A stretch of DNA of 64,000 nt, taken from DSSB01 sp046346845. Lineage in GTDB: Bacteria > UBA10199 > DSSB01. The stretch lies in NCBI GenBank assembly GCA_046346845.1, contig JAXMHH010000004.1:62001-126000 (forward strand), given 5' to 3'. The position numbers and the translations under genes are program-made. This document shows, one piece after another, positions 33,845-43,932 of this stretch. A model generated the notes under the pieces. That model was given only the letters and a program-made list of their open reading frames with translations. It ran no database searches and was not told the DNA's origin. Position 1 is the stretch's first letter; each line of letters starts with the position of its first letter.

Positions 33845-34726
33845 ATGTTCCGCTCTGGATACGTCGCCATCGTCGGGGTCCCCAACGTGGGCAAGTCGAC
33901 CCTGCTCAACGCCCTCTTGGGCGAGAAGCTCTCCATCGTCACTGACAAGCCTCAGACCACCCGGCACCGCATCCTGGGGATCCTCAATCGGAAGGGGGCC
34001 CAGGTCCTCTTCCTGGACACGCCGGGGATCCACGCCTCCGAGAAGCTGCTCAATGAGAAGATCGTCGAGACCGCCCTCCAGGCGATGGGCGACGCCGACG
34101 TCATCCTCCATCTGATTCCGCCCAAGGCGAAATTCTCCGAGGAGGATAGGCAGATCGCCCGTCACGCCCAGGACACCTGCAAACCCTATCTCGTGTTGAT
34201 CAACAAGATCGATCAAGTGGGGAAGGAGTCCCTGCTGCCCCTGATCCAAAAGGTGCAGGAAGTGCTGGCGCCGCAAGAGATCGTCCCCATCTCCGCCCTA
34301 AAGAACGACGGGTTGGCACGGGTCGTCGACTTGCTGGTGGCGAAGCTCCCGGAGGGGCCGGCCTATTACCCCACCGACATGTATACCGAGCACGACCTGC
34401 GTTTCTTGAGTGCCGAGATCGTCCGCGAAAAGGTCATGCAGCTGCTCTACCAAGAGCTGCCCTATTCGGTCGCGACCCAGGTGGAGGAATTCAAGGAGGA
34501 GGGCGATATCCCGCGCATCCACGTCGCGATCATCGTCGAGAAAGACTCGCAAAAGGGCATCGTGATCGGCAACAAGGGCGCGATGATCAAAAAGATCGGC
34601 CAGCTGGCCCGCAAGGACATCGAGGCAATGGTGGGAAAACAGGTCTATTTAGAGCTCTTCGTCAAGGTCGTCGAGAATTGGACGAAGAGCGAGCGCCGGT
34701 TGAAGGAGCTGGGGATTATCCAATAA
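33845..34726 (+). CDS. era: Ribosome-assembly GTPase Era
   Basis: Era binds 16S rRNA and helps mature the 30S subunit. The 293-residue protein has G1 GVPNVGKST (residues 11-19), the switch PQTTRHR, G3 DTPG, G4 NKID and a C-terminal KH domain with GIVIGNKGAMIKKIG. It is of standard length and follows rnc, a common pairing, with a radical-SAM gene in between. Its TAA stop overlaps the mutS ATG by one base. Confidence 0.97.
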   Translation: MFRSGYVAIVGVPNVGKSTLLNALLGEKLSIVTDKPQTTRHRILGILNRKGAQVLFLDTPGIHASEKLLNEKIVETALQAMGDADVILHLIPPKAKFSEEDRQIARHAQDTCKPYLVLINKIDQVGKESLLPLIQKVQEVLAPQEIVPISALKNDGLARVVDLLVAKLPEGPAYYPTDMYTEHDLRFLSAEIVREKVMQLLYQELPYSVATQVEEFKEEGDIPRIHVAIIVEKDSQKGIVIGNKGAMIKKIGQLARKDIEAMVGKQVYLELFVKVVENWTKSERRLKELGIIQ

Positions 34727-37311
34727 TGGCTGCCGCAGTCGAAAACCTGACCCCGATGCTCCGCCAATACCTGGAGATCAAGCAGCAGCACCAGGACGCC
34801 ATCCTTTTCTTCCGCCTGGGCGATTTCTACGAGATGTTCTTCGAGGACGCGGTCAAGGCCAGCGAGATCCTCGAGATCACGCTGACCTCGCGCAACAAGA
34901 ACTCTGAAGAGTCCGTGCCGCTCTGCGGGGTGCCGTATCACTCCGCCGCCTCCTACATCCGCAAGCTCATCGAGAGCGGGAACAAGGTGGCGATCTGCGA
35001 GCAGGTGGAAGACCCCAAGGCCGCCAAGGGCATCGTCAAACGCGAGGTGACGCGGGTCATCACCCCCGGCCTCTTGGTCGAGGACGAAAACCTCTCTTCC
35101 CACGAGCCCAATTACTTGGCCGCCCTGGCCTGGGAGGGCGAGCAGGTCCATGCCGCCATGATCGACATCTCCACGGGCGAGGTCTTTTGCGGGGTTTACG
35201 ACAACGAGGAGTTGGCCTTCCAAGACCTGGGCAAGCACCCGGTGAAGGAGCTGTTGATCCCGCCGGCCGACCTGAAGCGTCCACTGGTGGTACGGGCGAA
35301 GGGGGCGTCGCCCAATCTGCTGATCAGCCACTTCCTGGGCGAGGCCAAGACGGAAGAGGAGGGCGAGCTCTACTCCGAGGCCTTTCTCCATTCCCGGCGC
35401 CAGATCGAGTCCGAGGTCCTGCAGGGGCTGCTCAGCCACCTGTTGGGCTACGTGCGCCAGACCCAAAAATCGCTCTTCAAGCACTTGGGCGAGATCCACT
35501 TCGTCCGCGGCCGGCAGTATCTGGGCATGGACGCCCGCACCTTTCGCCACCTCGAGCTCACCCTGAACGCGCGCGGCGAGGGCTCGCGCCATACCCTCTA
35601 CTGGGCCCTCAACCAGACCAAGACGGCGATGGGCGCGCGCCGGCTCAAGAAATGGATCCACTATCCCTTGCTGGACATCCCACAGATCCGGGCCCGGCAA
35701 GACGCCTTGGCCGAGCTCCTGGAAAAATCCGAGCTTTTGGTCGGCCTGCAGGAGGGCCTGGGCAGGCTGCAAGACGTCGAGCGCATGTTGGGAAAGCTCT
35801 CGCTGGGCACCGTCCACGCCCGCGACCTCTCGGGCCTGGCGCGCTCGCTGCAAGAGGCCCAGGGCTTGATCGCCAGTCACCGCGGGGCCTTCCAGTCGGC
35901 ATTCCTGCAAGAGCTGATCGCGGGCTACCCGGACCTGAAAAATCTTTACGAGACCGTCCTGGCCCAGCTGCTCCCCGAGCTTCCCATCACCATCCGCGAG
36001 GGCGGGATGATCGCGCCGGGCGTCCATTCCGAGTTGGACGAGCTGCGCGCGATCAGTCGGGACGGCAAGTCCTTCATCGCCGCGATGGAGGAGGGCGAGC
36101 GCAAGCGTACCAAGATCTCCTCCCTCAAGATCCGTTACAACAAGGTCTTCGGCTACTACATCGAGATCACCAACGCCCATCGCGAGTCCGTGCCCGCGGA
36201 CTACATCCGCAAGCAGACCCTCGCCAACGCCGAGCGCTACATCACGCCGGAGCTGAAGGAGTATGAAAACAAGGTCCTCGGCGCCGAGGAGCGCATCAAG
36301 GCCCTGGAATACGACCTGTTCTGCCGCCTCCGCGGGGCCTGCGCCGCCGAGATCGAGGGGATTCGCAAGGCCTCCCATGTCCTCGGCACCCTGGACGTCG
36401 TCGCCTCGCTGGCCCGCGTGGCGCGGGACAACCGCTACGTGCGGCCGGAGCTGGTGGAAGAGCAAATTTTGGACCTGAAGGACGCCCGCCATCCCGTCCT
36501 CGAGCGGATGCGCGCAGAGGAGCGCTTCATCCCCAACGACCTGGCGATGAACGAGGAGACCGGCCGCCTCTTTCTGATCACCGGCCCCAACATGGCGGGG
36601 AAGTCCACCGTGATGCGCCAGGCCGCCTTGCTCCTCCTGATGGCCCAGATGGGCAGCTTCGTCCCCGCGAGCCAGGCCAAGGTCGGCTTGGTCGACCAAC
36701 TCTTCACCCGGATCGGCGCCAGCGACGATCTGTCGCAGGGGCAATCCACCTTCATGGTCGAGATGCTCGAGACCGCCAGCATCCTGAAGGCGGCCACCGA
36801 GCGCAGTTTCATCGTCTTGGACGAGATCGGCCGCGGCACCTCCACCTACGACGGGATGTCCATCGCCTGGGCGGTGGCGGAGCACGTCGCCAAACAGCTG
36901 CGCTGCCGCGCCCTGTTCGCGACGCACTACCACGAGCTGACCGACCTGGCGCGGCAGGTCCCCGGCGTCGCGAATTACCAGGTCGCGGTGAAGGAGTGGA
37001 ACAACCAGATCCTGTTCCTGCGCAAGCTGATCCCCGGCGGGGCCTCGCGCAGCTACGGCATCGAGGTGGCCCGCCTGGCCGGCCTGCCCGAGGCCCTGCT
37101 GGCGCGCGCGCGGGAGGTGCTCCAGCGGCTGGAGAACGCGGAGGGCCAAGCCCTGGAGAAGCTGAATCCCGGCAAAAAGCCGGCCCCGCAATTGGGCCTC
37201 TTCGAGGCCCGGGAACATCCCCTGCTCGAGGAGCTGCGCGCCCTCCAGCCCGAGACCCTATCCCCCCTCGAGGCCTTGAATTATTTATTTCAACTCAAGA
37301 AAAATTTATGA
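34726..37311 (+). CDS. mutS: DNA mismatch repair protein MutS
   Basis: MutS recognises mismatches and starts repair. The 861-residue protein has the mismatch-reading motif FYEMFFEDA (Phe and Glu), the connector and lever/clamp regions, Walker A GPNMAGKST (about residue 620), Walker B VLDEIGRGTSTYDG and the closing dimer segment. It is standard MutS1. The start at 34726 overlaps the era stop. MutL is not in this window. Confidence 0.97.
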   Translation: MAAAVENLTPMLRQYLEIKQQHQDAILFFRLGDFYEMFFEDAVKASEILEITLTSRNKNSEESVPLCGVPYHSAASYIRKLIESGNKVAICEQVEDPKAAKGIVKREVTRVITPGLLVEDENLSSHEPNYLAALAWEGEQVHAAMIDISTGEVFCGVYDNEELAFQDLGKHPVKELLIPPADLKRPLVVRAKGASPNLLISHFLGEAKTEEEGELYSEAFLHSRRQIESEVLQGLLSHLLGYVRQTQKSLFKHLGEIHFVRGRQYLGMDARTFRHLELTLNARGEGSRHTLYWALNQTKTAMGARRLKKWIHYPLLDIPQIRARQDALAELLEKSELLVGLQEGLGRLQDVERMLGKLSLGTVHARDLSGLARSLQEAQGLIASHRGAFQSAFLQELIAGYPDLKNLYETVLAQLLPELPITIREGGMIAPGVHSELDELRAISRDGKSFIAAMEEGERKRTKISSLKIRYNKVFGYYIEITNAHRESVPADYIRKQTLANAERYITPELKEYENKVLGAEERIKALEYDLFCRLRGACAAEIEGIRKASHVLGTLDVVASLARVARDNRYVRPELVEEQILDLKDARHPVLERMRAEERFIPNDLAMNEETGRLFLITGPNMAGKSTVMRQAALLLLMAQMGSFVPASQAKVGLVDQLFTRIGASDDLSQGQSTFMVEMLETASILKAATERSFIVLDEIGRGTSTYDGMSIAWAVAEHVAKQLRCRALFATHYHELTDLARQVPGVANYQVAVKEWNNQILFLRKLIPGGASRSYGIEVARLAGLPEALLARAREVLQRLENAEGQALEKLNPGKKPAPQLGLFEAREHPLLEELRALQPETLSPLEALNYLFQLKKNL

Positions 37312-37350
37312 TGGTGTGTTAGGACGAATTCGCCTGTTACGGAGTGTTGC

Positions 37351-40074
37351 ATGTCCACCGCCGCGGAAAACCTCAAGACCCTTGCCGAGACCTCGCCCAA
37401 ATACCTCACCGACGAGCTGATCGACCTCAAGATCGAGGGGGACGTCAGCGCCTCGGTCAAGGACTACCTGCAGCGCTGCCGGGAAATCCTGGTACGGAAG
37501 ATGGACGAGAAGACCCCGATGGAGCGCGTGGTCCGGCTACAGAGCCTGATGACCGACCGGATGGTCGTCGCCCTTTACAAACACGCCTTCGACCAGAGCC
37601 AGGCACACGGCGTTCTGCCGATCCCCCTCGCGATGTTTGCCCTGGGCGGCTACGGGCGCGCCGAATTGAACCTGTTCTCGGATATCGACCTGCTCTTCCT
37701 TTACGAGGGGAAGGCGGGCAACCGACTGGAGTTCGTCACCAAGCAGATGCTCTACCCGCTCTGGGACTCCGGGGTCGAGCTGGGCTACGCCATCCGCACC
37801 CTCAACGACTGCAAGCGGGTCATGAAGGAAGACCAGCGGGCGATGAGCTCGATGCTCGACGCGCGTTTTCTGGCCGGCGATCGAGATTTGGCCGAGAAGT
37901 TTCTCACCTTCCTCGAAAGCAAGTTCTCCACCTCCCGGGCCCTGGACGAGTTCGTCGCCCTCAAGACCAAAGAGACCGAAGACCGGGTCAAGCGCTTCGG
38001 CTCCTCGGTCTACATGCTCGAGCCCAATCTGAAGGAAAGCGAGGGGGGGCTGCGCGACTGGCACCTGCTGCGCTATTACGCGCGCATCGCCCTCAAGACC
38101 CCGGCCATCGCGGAGTGGGTCCGACGTCAGGTGATGACGGCCGAAGAGGCCGATTCGCTCAGGCGCTCTCTGGATTTTCTCTGGGAGGTGCGCAACCGCC
38201 TGCACCGCCGGGCCGGCAAGTGCCAGGACCAATTGACCTTCGAGCTGCAGGCGCCGATTGCCCGGGAGATGGGCTACGAAGACGGAGGGACGAGCCTGGG
38301 CGTCGAAAAATTCCGCCAGGCCTATTACAACCACGCCGCCAACCTGCACCGCCTCCTGAACGAGGTGAGCCGCCGCCTGCTCAAGCCGCCCAATTCGGTG
38401 TTGCAGCTGATCAAGAAGCGGCTCAAGGCCACCCTGAGCGACTGCTATTATGGCGTGGACGGCTACGTGGTGCCGCGGGACTATTCCGAGTTGCAGAGGC
38501 ATCCGGTGGAATTCCTGCGGGCCTTTTACCTCGCGCAAATGAACCGCCTGATCCTCGACGAGGAGCTGAAATCCTTCATCGGCCGGCACCTCAACGTGGT
38601 CGACGACGCCTATCGCCGGAATCCCGAGGTCTGCGCGATGCTGCGGGAGATGTTCGCGGACGTCTCGGGGATCGGCAAGAGCCTGGCCGCGATGCACGAC
38701 TGCCGTTTCTTGGGGGCGATCCTGCCCGAGTTCGGCGACATCCTGTTCCAGACCCAGCACGACGTCTACCATATCTATACCGTCGACACCCATTCCATCT
38801 TCGCCGTGCAGGAGTTGAGCAAGCTGAGCAACGGCGAGTACGACGCGCAATTCCCGCTGTTCAAGACGGTGATGGGCGAGGTTCAGCGCCAAGACCTGCT
38901 GGTCTTGAGCGTGTTGTTCCACGATATCGGGAAGGGGAAGGGCGGGTCCCATTCCGAGCGGGGCGCCGAGATCGCCCAGGCCGTCATGAGCCGCATGGTC
39001 TATCCCGCGGCGGACATCGCCGAGGTGGAATTCCAGGTGCGTTCCCATCTGCTGATGCCCCACCTCTCGCAGCGCCGCGATCTCGAGGACTACAATCTGA
39101 TTTCGCAATTCGCCCGCTCGATGGGGACGCTCGACCGGCTCAACATGCTGTTCATCCTCACTTGGGCGGACATTCGGGCGGTGGGCCCCGACGTGTGGAC
39201 CCCCTGGAAGGGGACCCTGTTGCAGGACCTCTACCAAAAGACCCGCAAAGTCATCGAGGCCGGGGATTTCAGCCCCGAGCGCGCGATGGTGATCATGCAG
39301 CAGATGAAGGAGCGCCTGCTCGCCGACCCCGAGCCGCGGATCGACAAGGCCGCGCTGAAGCAATACCTCGACAGCATGCCGCCCCGCTATTTCATCGCCA
39401 ATGCGCCTGCGGCGATCTTGAGCCATTTCGAGACGATCCAAGGCCACTTCGGCGAGACCTTCCTCTTTCAGGGCCAGGTCGACCGGGCCGAAAATCACAA
39501 CCGCATCCTCATCTACACCGTCAATACGCCGCGGCTCTTCGAGCAGGTGACCGGGGTGATGGCGGCCAACCAGGTGAACATCCTCGCCTTCGAGCAGTTC
39601 TTCACCTCGCGGGGCGAGGCGCTCTTGCTGCTCAAGGTGACGGACCACCGCGGGCAGGTCCTCGAGGAAGAGCGCCGGATCGAGGCCTTGCGCCGGGACT
39701 TGCAAGAGGTGGTGCAGGGGAAGGTCTCGATGGAGCGCTATTCGCAGCTCCACCAAAGCCAGCTCTTCTGGGGGAAAAAGGCGGCGGTGTCCCGCCCGCC
39801 CAAGGTCGAGATCGACAACGACGTCTCCGCCTACTACACGGTCATCGACGTCTACGCCAACGACCGGGTCGGCATCCTCCACGACATCGCCCGGGTGATG
39901 CGGGCCCTGGGCCTATATATCGAGGTCTCGAAGATCTCGACCAAGGTCGACCAGGTGGCGGACGTCTTCTACGTCAAGGACATCTTCGGCCACAAAATCA
40001 CCGATTCGAAGAAGCTGGGGGGGATCAAGAAGGCCCTGATCGAGGCCCTCACCGAGGCCCCCAAGGAGGCATGA
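37351..40074 (+). CDS. glnD: [Protein-PII] uridylyltransferase/uridylyl-removing enzyme
   Basis: GlnD senses glutamine and uridylylates or deuridylylates PII, setting nitrogen control. The 907-residue protein has the nucleotidyltransferase motif GGYGRAELNLFSDIDLLF (about 98-117), an HD domain with LFHDIGKGKGG (about 520), and two ACT domains (about 719 and 827 onwards). The length and order are normal. Nitrogen control through PII commonly connects with sigma-54 promoters, of which this window has one clear case. A small gene starts just after its stop. Confidence 0.96.
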   Translation: MSTAAENLKTLAETSPKYLTDELIDLKIEGDVSASVKDYLQRCREILVRKMDEKTPMERVVRLQSLMTDRMVVALYKHAFDQSQAHGVLPIPLAMFALGGYGRAELNLFSDIDLLFLYEGKAGNRLEFVTKQMLYPLWDSGVELGYAIRTLNDCKRVMKEDQRAMSSMLDARFLAGDRDLAEKFLTFLESKFSTSRALDEFVALKTKETEDRVKRFGSSVYMLEPNLKESEGGLRDWHLLRYYARIALKTPAIAEWVRRQVMTAEEADSLRRSLDFLWEVRNRLHRRAGKCQDQLTFELQAPIAREMGYEDGGTSLGVEKFRQAYYNHAANLHRLLNEVSRRLLKPPNSVLQLIKKRLKATLSDCYYGVDGYVVPRDYSELQRHPVEFLRAFYLAQMNRLILDEELKSFIGRHLNVVDDAYRRNPEVCAMLREMFADVSGIGKSLAAMHDCRFLGAILPEFGDILFQTQHDVYHIYTVDTHSIFAVQELSKLSNGEYDAQFPLFKTVMGEVQRQDLLVLSVLFHDIGKGKGGSHSERGAEIAQAVMSRMVYPAADIAEVEFQVRSHLLMPHLSQRRDLEDYNLISQFARSMGTLDRLNMLFILTWADIRAVGPDVWTPWKGTLLQDLYQKTRKVIEAGDFSPERAMVIMQQMKERLLADPEPRIDKAALKQYLDSMPPRYFIANAPAAILSHFETIQGHFGETFLFQGQVDRAENHNRILIYTVNTPRLFEQVTGVMAANQVNILAFEQFFTSRGEALLLLKVTDHRGQVLEEERRIEALRRDLQEVVQGKVSMERYSQLHQSQLFWGKKAAVSRPPKVEIDNDVSAYYTVIDVYANDRVGILHDIARVMRALGLYIEVSKISTKVDQVADVFYVKDIFGHKITDSKKLGGIKKALIEALTEAPKEA

Positions 40075-40075
40075 G

Positions 40076-40288
40076 ATGGGCGGCGCGATCACCTGGATCT
40101 TGGTCTTCGCCGCGCTGGTGGCGGCCTTGATTTGGGTCAGGGTTCGCGAGGGGCGCTACCTCAAGAAACGCACCAAAGAAGCCATCCGCCCCGAATTGCG
40201 TCGGGAATTCGAGCATGAGGTGGAGGACGCGCTGCGTCGAAAGGGGGCCTTTCAGGATGCCCTGAAGAAGTTTGAGCCCAAGGAATAG
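40076..40288 (+). CDS. Small membrane-anchored protein of unknown function
   Basis: This 70-residue product has one N-terminal membrane helix (ITWILVFAALVAALIWV) followed by a charged helical tail (REGRYLKKRTKEAI … FEHEVEDALRRKG). It starts one base after the glnD stop, which argues for co-translation with glnD. I do not recognise a family. An inner-membrane protein with a cytoplasmic coiled tail is the plain reading. Confidence 0.65.
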   Translation: MGGAITWILVFAALVAALIWVRVREGRYLKKRTKEAIRPELRREFEHEVEDALRRKGAFQDALKKFEPKE

Positions 40289-40420
40289 GGTGGTCCGCTC
40301 TCGAGACCCGCTTTGCTCCGACCCAAACCGTGTAAAATCTTGGTAACAATCGGTTTTCCCGATTGCGTCCCCCCGCGACCGCTGGTATACGCAAATTAGG
40401 TACATCCTAGCGAGCGTTTC

Positions 40421-40765
40421 ATGTCCCCCAAGATCAAGTTATGTAAAGAGGCTGGTTGCAATAATCAGCAAACCACCGGAGGTTTCTGTCGCCTCCACTA
40501 TTTGAAGAATTGGAAGAAGATCCAGGCCGAGAAAAAACGCAAGGCGGCCAAAAATCTCAACAAGTACATCGAGAGCATCGTCCGCAGCAATCCCGACCGC
40601 GCCCAGCAAAAATTAAAGGACAATCTTCGCGACGAGGGCACCTTCGAGCGCTCGATGGAGGACGTCTTCTACGGCGACTCGCTCCGGGAGGTCATGGCCG
40701 ACCTGGGCTACAGCGAAGGCCTCGATCGCATGATCACCTCCATCCAGGTGGACGAGGATTTCTAA
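40421..40765 (+). CDS. Small protein with Cys/His zinc-binding-like motif
   Basis: The 114-residue product begins with a likely zinc site, C-X4-C-X9-C-X2-H (CKEAGCNNQQTTGGFCRLHY), followed by a basic helix (KNWKKIQAEKKRKAAKN) and an acidic C-terminal half. The C…C…GxCxxH pattern is known from small nucleic-acid-associated proteins. The function is unknown. It has its own upstream gap (about 130 bases) and ends about 110 bases before lysC. Confidence 0.72.
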   Translation: MSPKIKLCKEAGCNNQQTTGGFCRLHYLKNWKKIQAEKKRKAAKNLNKYIESIVRSNPDRAQQKLKDNLRDEGTFERSMEDVFYGDSLREVMADLGYSEGLDRMITSIQVDEDF

Positions 40766-40876
40766 TCCTTCATATTCCTTAGCTTTCTTGACTTTGCCCC
40801 CACGGGATTGTAGGGGCCAAGGCTCGGCCCGCTTGGCAATGGGGCCGAAATCATCGCATCCTATTTAAGAAGAACT

Positions 40877-42094
40877 ATGGCCCTCGTTGTCCAAAAATAC
40901 GGCGGAACCTCCGTCGGCAACATCGAACGCATCAAAAACGTGGCCCGCCGCGTCATCCGCCAGCACCAAAAGGGCGACCAGATGGTCGTCGTGGTTTCGG
41001 CGATGTCCGGCGAGACCAACCGGCTCGTCTCCCTGGCGAAGGAAATTTCCGAGCTGCCTGAAGGTCGCGAGTACGACGTCATCGTCTCCACCGGTGAGCA
41101 GGTCACGATCGCCCTTTTGGCCATGACGATCCAAAGCATGGGCGTGCCCGCGGTCAGCTACCTGGGCAGCCAGGTGCGCATTTTGACCGATGATGCCTTC
41201 AGCAAGGCCCGGATCCGGTCGATCGATGACTTCCGGATTCACAAGGACCTGCAGGAGGGGAAGGTCGTCGTGGTGGCGGGCTTTCAAGGGGTCGACGAGC
41301 AAGGGAACGTCACCACCCTGGGCCGGGGCGGCTCCGACACCACGGCGGTCGCGATCGCCGCGGCGCTCAAGGCCGACGCCTGCGAGATCTATACCGACGT
41401 CGACGGGGTCTATACCACCGATCCCAACCTGTGTGCGGACGCGCGCAAGATCGACCGCATCTCCTACGAGGAAATGCTCGAGATGGCCTCGACCGGCGCC
41501 AAGGTCCTGCAGATCCGCTCCGTCGAGATGGCGGCCAAGTACAACGTCCCCGTCGAGGTGCGCTCGTCGTTCAACGACAATCCCGGCACCTGGGTGACCA
41601 AGGAGGAATCGCAAATGGAAAGCCGAATGGTAACCGGCGTGAGCCTTAACAAAGACGAGGCCAAGATCGCGGTGCGGCAGGTGCCCGACACGCCCGGCAT
41701 CGCCAGCAAGATCTTCGCGCCGATCTCCGACGCCAATATCAACGTCGACATGATCGTGCAGAACGTCAGCTCCGAGGGCACGACCGATCTCACTTTCACC
41801 GTGCCCAAGAGCGAATTGAAGCGCGCCCTGTTGATCATCGAGAAGGTCGCCAAGGACATCGGAGCCAAGAAGGTCGAGTCAGCCGAGAACATCGCGAAGG
41901 TCTCGGTGATCGGGCTCGGGATGCGTTCGCATGCGGGGATCGCCAGCAAGATGTTCACCACCCTCGCGAAGGAGAACATCAACATCCAGATGATCTCGAC
42001 CAGCGAGATCAAGATCTCGATCATCGTCGACGAAAAGTACACCGAATTGGCCGTGCGCGTCCTGCACGACGCCTTTGAACTGGGGAAAAAATAG
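40877..42094 (+). CDS. lysC: Aspartate kinase
   Basis: This enzyme phosphorylates aspartate, the first step toward lysine, threonine and methionine. The 405-residue protein has the kinase start VQKYGGTSVGN, FQGVDEQGNVTTLGRGGSDT, IYTDVDGVYTTDP and two C-terminal ACT domains for feedback regulation (DTPGIASKIFAPISD and SHAGIASKMFTTLA). The length matches monofunctional LysC. The homoserine and threonine genes are 9 kb downstream. I see no lysine riboswitch in the 111-base leader. Confidence 0.96.
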   Translation: MALVVQKYGGTSVGNIERIKNVARRVIRQHQKGDQMVVVVSAMSGETNRLVSLAKEISELPEGREYDVIVSTGEQVTIALLAMTIQSMGVPAVSYLGSQVRILTDDAFSKARIRSIDDFRIHKDLQEGKVVVVAGFQGVDEQGNVTTLGRGGSDTTAVAIAAALKADACEIYTDVDGVYTTDPNLCADARKIDRISYEEMLEMASTGAKVLQIRSVEMAAKYNVPVEVRSSFNDNPGTWVTKEESQMESRMVTGVSLNKDEAKIAVRQVPDTPGIASKIFAPISDANINVDMIVQNVSSEGTTDLTFTVPKSELKRALLIIEKVAKDIGAKKVESAENIAKVSVIGLGMRSHAGIASKMFTTLAKENINIQMISTSEIKISIIVDEKYTELAVRVLHDAFELGKK

Positions 42095-42124
42095 CCGGGG
42101 GCCGGAGCGGGCGCCCCGATCACC

Positions 42125-43726
42125 ATGGCTGCATCCGAAAAAAAGCAGGTCACCCTCTACGACACGACCCTCCGCGACGGTTCGCAGGGCGAGGAGATCT
42201 CCTTCACCGTCGAGGATAAGCTCCGCATCTCCGCAAAGCTCGACGAGCTGGGCATCGATTACATCGAGGCGGGCTGGCCCGGCTCCAATCCCAAAGACCT
42301 GGAGTATTTCCAAAAGGCCCCGGGCCTGAAGCTCCGGCACGCCAAGGTGGTCGCCTTCGGGGCCACGCGGCACCCCAGCAAGACGCCGGGCAAGGACGAA
42401 AATCTCCAGGCCCTGCTTGCCGCCGATACGGCGGTCGTCACCATCTTCGGCAAATCCTGGGATCTCCATGTCCATGACGCCCTGAAGGTGGGGCTTGCGC
42501 AGAACCTCGAGCTGATCGGCGATTCCCTCGAGTACCTCAAGAAGCGGGTGGGCGAGGTGATCTACGACGCCGAGCACTTCTTCGACGGCTTCAAGGCCAA
42601 TCCCGAATACGCCATGAAGACTCTACAGGCCGCGCGCCAAGGCGGGGCCGACCTGTTGGTGCTCTGCGACACCAACGGAGGGACCTTGCCCGACGAGATC
42701 GAGCGCATCTTCCGTCAGGTTGCCCGCATGCTGCCCGGCGCCTACGGCATCCATTGCCACAACGATTGCGAGACGGCGGTGGCCAACTCGCTGGCGGCCA
42801 TCCGCGCGGGGGCGGTGCAGGTGCACGGCACCATCAACGGCTTCGGCGAGCGCTGCGGCAACGCCAATCTGGTCTCGGTCATCCCCAACCTGCAGCTCAA
42901 GATGGGCATCCCGGTAGTGCCGGCGAAGAGCCTGTCCCGCTTGCAGGAAGTCTCCCATTTCGTCAACGAGCTCGCCAACCTCAAGCCCAACACCCACCAG
43001 GCCTACGTGGGGCAGAGCGCCTTCGCGCACAAGGGCGGCATCCACGTCAGCGCGGTGGCCAAGAACCCCAAGACCTACGAGCACATCGCGCCCGAGGCCG
43101 TCGGCAACCGCCGCCGCATCCTGCTGAGCGACCTGGCGGGGACCAGCAATATCCTGCACAAGGCCCAAGAATTCGGCCTCGACCTCGACCGGCAGGATCC
43201 CTTGGTCAAGCAGCTGGTGAAGGAGCTGAAAGATCTCGAGAACCAGGGCTACGAGTTCGAGGGCGCCGAGGCGAGCTTCGAGATCCTGATGAAGAAGGCG
43301 ATGGGGCGCTACCAGCCCTTCTTCCGATTGGTCGGCTTTCGCGTCTTGGACGAGAAACTCACCCATGACGAGCCGCCCCGGGCGGAGGCCACCATCCAGG
43401 TCCAGGTGGATGGGATCGTCGAGCACACCGCCGCGGAGGGCAACGGGCCGGTCAACGCCCTGGACTGCGCCCTGCGCAAGGCCTTGGAGCGTTTTTTCCC
43501 CCAGATCCGCGAGGTGCGGCTGATCGACTACAAGGTGCGCGTCCTGCCCAGCGGCAGCGGCACCGGCTCGCGGGTTCGCGTCTTGATCGAATCCAGCGAC
43601 GGCAAGGACAAATGGGGCACGGTCGGCGTCCACGAGAACATCATCCAGGCCAGCTGGATGGCCCTGGTCGATTCGCTCGAGTACAAGCTGATGAAAGACC
43701 TCAAGGGGCGGCGGAAAAAGTCCTAA
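42125..43726 (+). CDS. cimA: (R)-citramalate synthase
   Basis: CimA condenses pyruvate and acetyl-CoA to citramalate, giving a threonine-independent route to isoleucine. The 533-residue protein has the catalytic start LYDTTLRDGSQGEEISF, HCHNDCETAVANSL and GTINGFGERCGN, and a C-terminal LeuA-dimer regulatory domain. The EAGWPGSNPKD and FGATRHP blocks fit the CimA branch better than LeuA. It starts 30 bases after lysC and probably shares its transcript. A hairpin follows at 43805. Confidence 0.92.
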   Translation: MAASEKKQVTLYDTTLRDGSQGEEISFTVEDKLRISAKLDELGIDYIEAGWPGSNPKDLEYFQKAPGLKLRHAKVVAFGATRHPSKTPGKDENLQALLAADTAVVTIFGKSWDLHVHDALKVGLAQNLELIGDSLEYLKKRVGEVIYDAEHFFDGFKANPEYAMKTLQAARQGGADLLVLCDTNGGTLPDEIERIFRQVARMLPGAYGIHCHNDCETAVANSLAAIRAGAVQVHGTINGFGERCGNANLVSVIPNLQLKMGIPVVPAKSLSRLQEVSHFVNELANLKPNTHQAYVGQSAFAHKGGIHVSAVAKNPKTYEHIAPEAVGNRRRILLSDLAGTSNILHKAQEFGLDLDRQDPLVKQLVKELKDLENQGYEFEGAEASFEILMKKAMGRYQPFFRLVGFRVLDEKLTHDEPPRAEATIQVQVDGIVEHTAAEGNGPVNALDCALRKALERFFPQIREVRLIDYKVRVLPSGSGTGSRVRVLIESSDGKDKWGTVGVHENIIQASWMALVDSLEYKLMKDLKGRRKKS

Positions 43727-43804
43727 GATTAGGCCGGCCTGGGCCCTCACCGAAAGTCCAGCAACTTCGCCTGGTTATCTTCCCGATAATAAAAACTGTG
43801 GGCA

Positions 43805-43837
43805 TTTTGCGGCAGGGATTGCTGCCCTGCGGCAAAA
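43805..43837 (+). terminator. Hairpin downstream of cimA
   Basis: The arms TTTTGCGGCAGGG and CCCTGCGGCAAAA pair at 12 of 13 positions around a seven-base loop. There is no following T-tract beyond TCTCATT, so termination is possible but unproven. It lies between cimA and the secreted-protein gene. Confidence 0.5.
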
Positions 43838-43887
43838 TCTCATTGAAAATTATATAGTTATGATTCCAGTTTCGCGCTATCCTCAGG

Positions 43888-43903
43888 TGGGCACTCGCCT
43901 GGC
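43888..43903 (+). promoter_or_regulatory. Possible sigma-54-type promoter
   Basis: GGGCACTCGCCTGGC keeps the GG-N10-GC spacing and resembles the clear promoter at 25831 (GGCACTCGGCTTGC), with one mismatch in the -24 box and one in the -12 box. Transcription would start near 43915, only about 17 bases before the ATG at 43933. It also has AT-rich DNA upstream. Confidence 0.35.
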
Positions 43904-43932
43904 GGGTTTTGGGAGTTCTGGAGGAGATATCC

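Noticed and set aside
40766..40876. Possible lysine riboswitch before lysC
   Set aside because: The leader is only about 110 bases and shows none of the expected stems.
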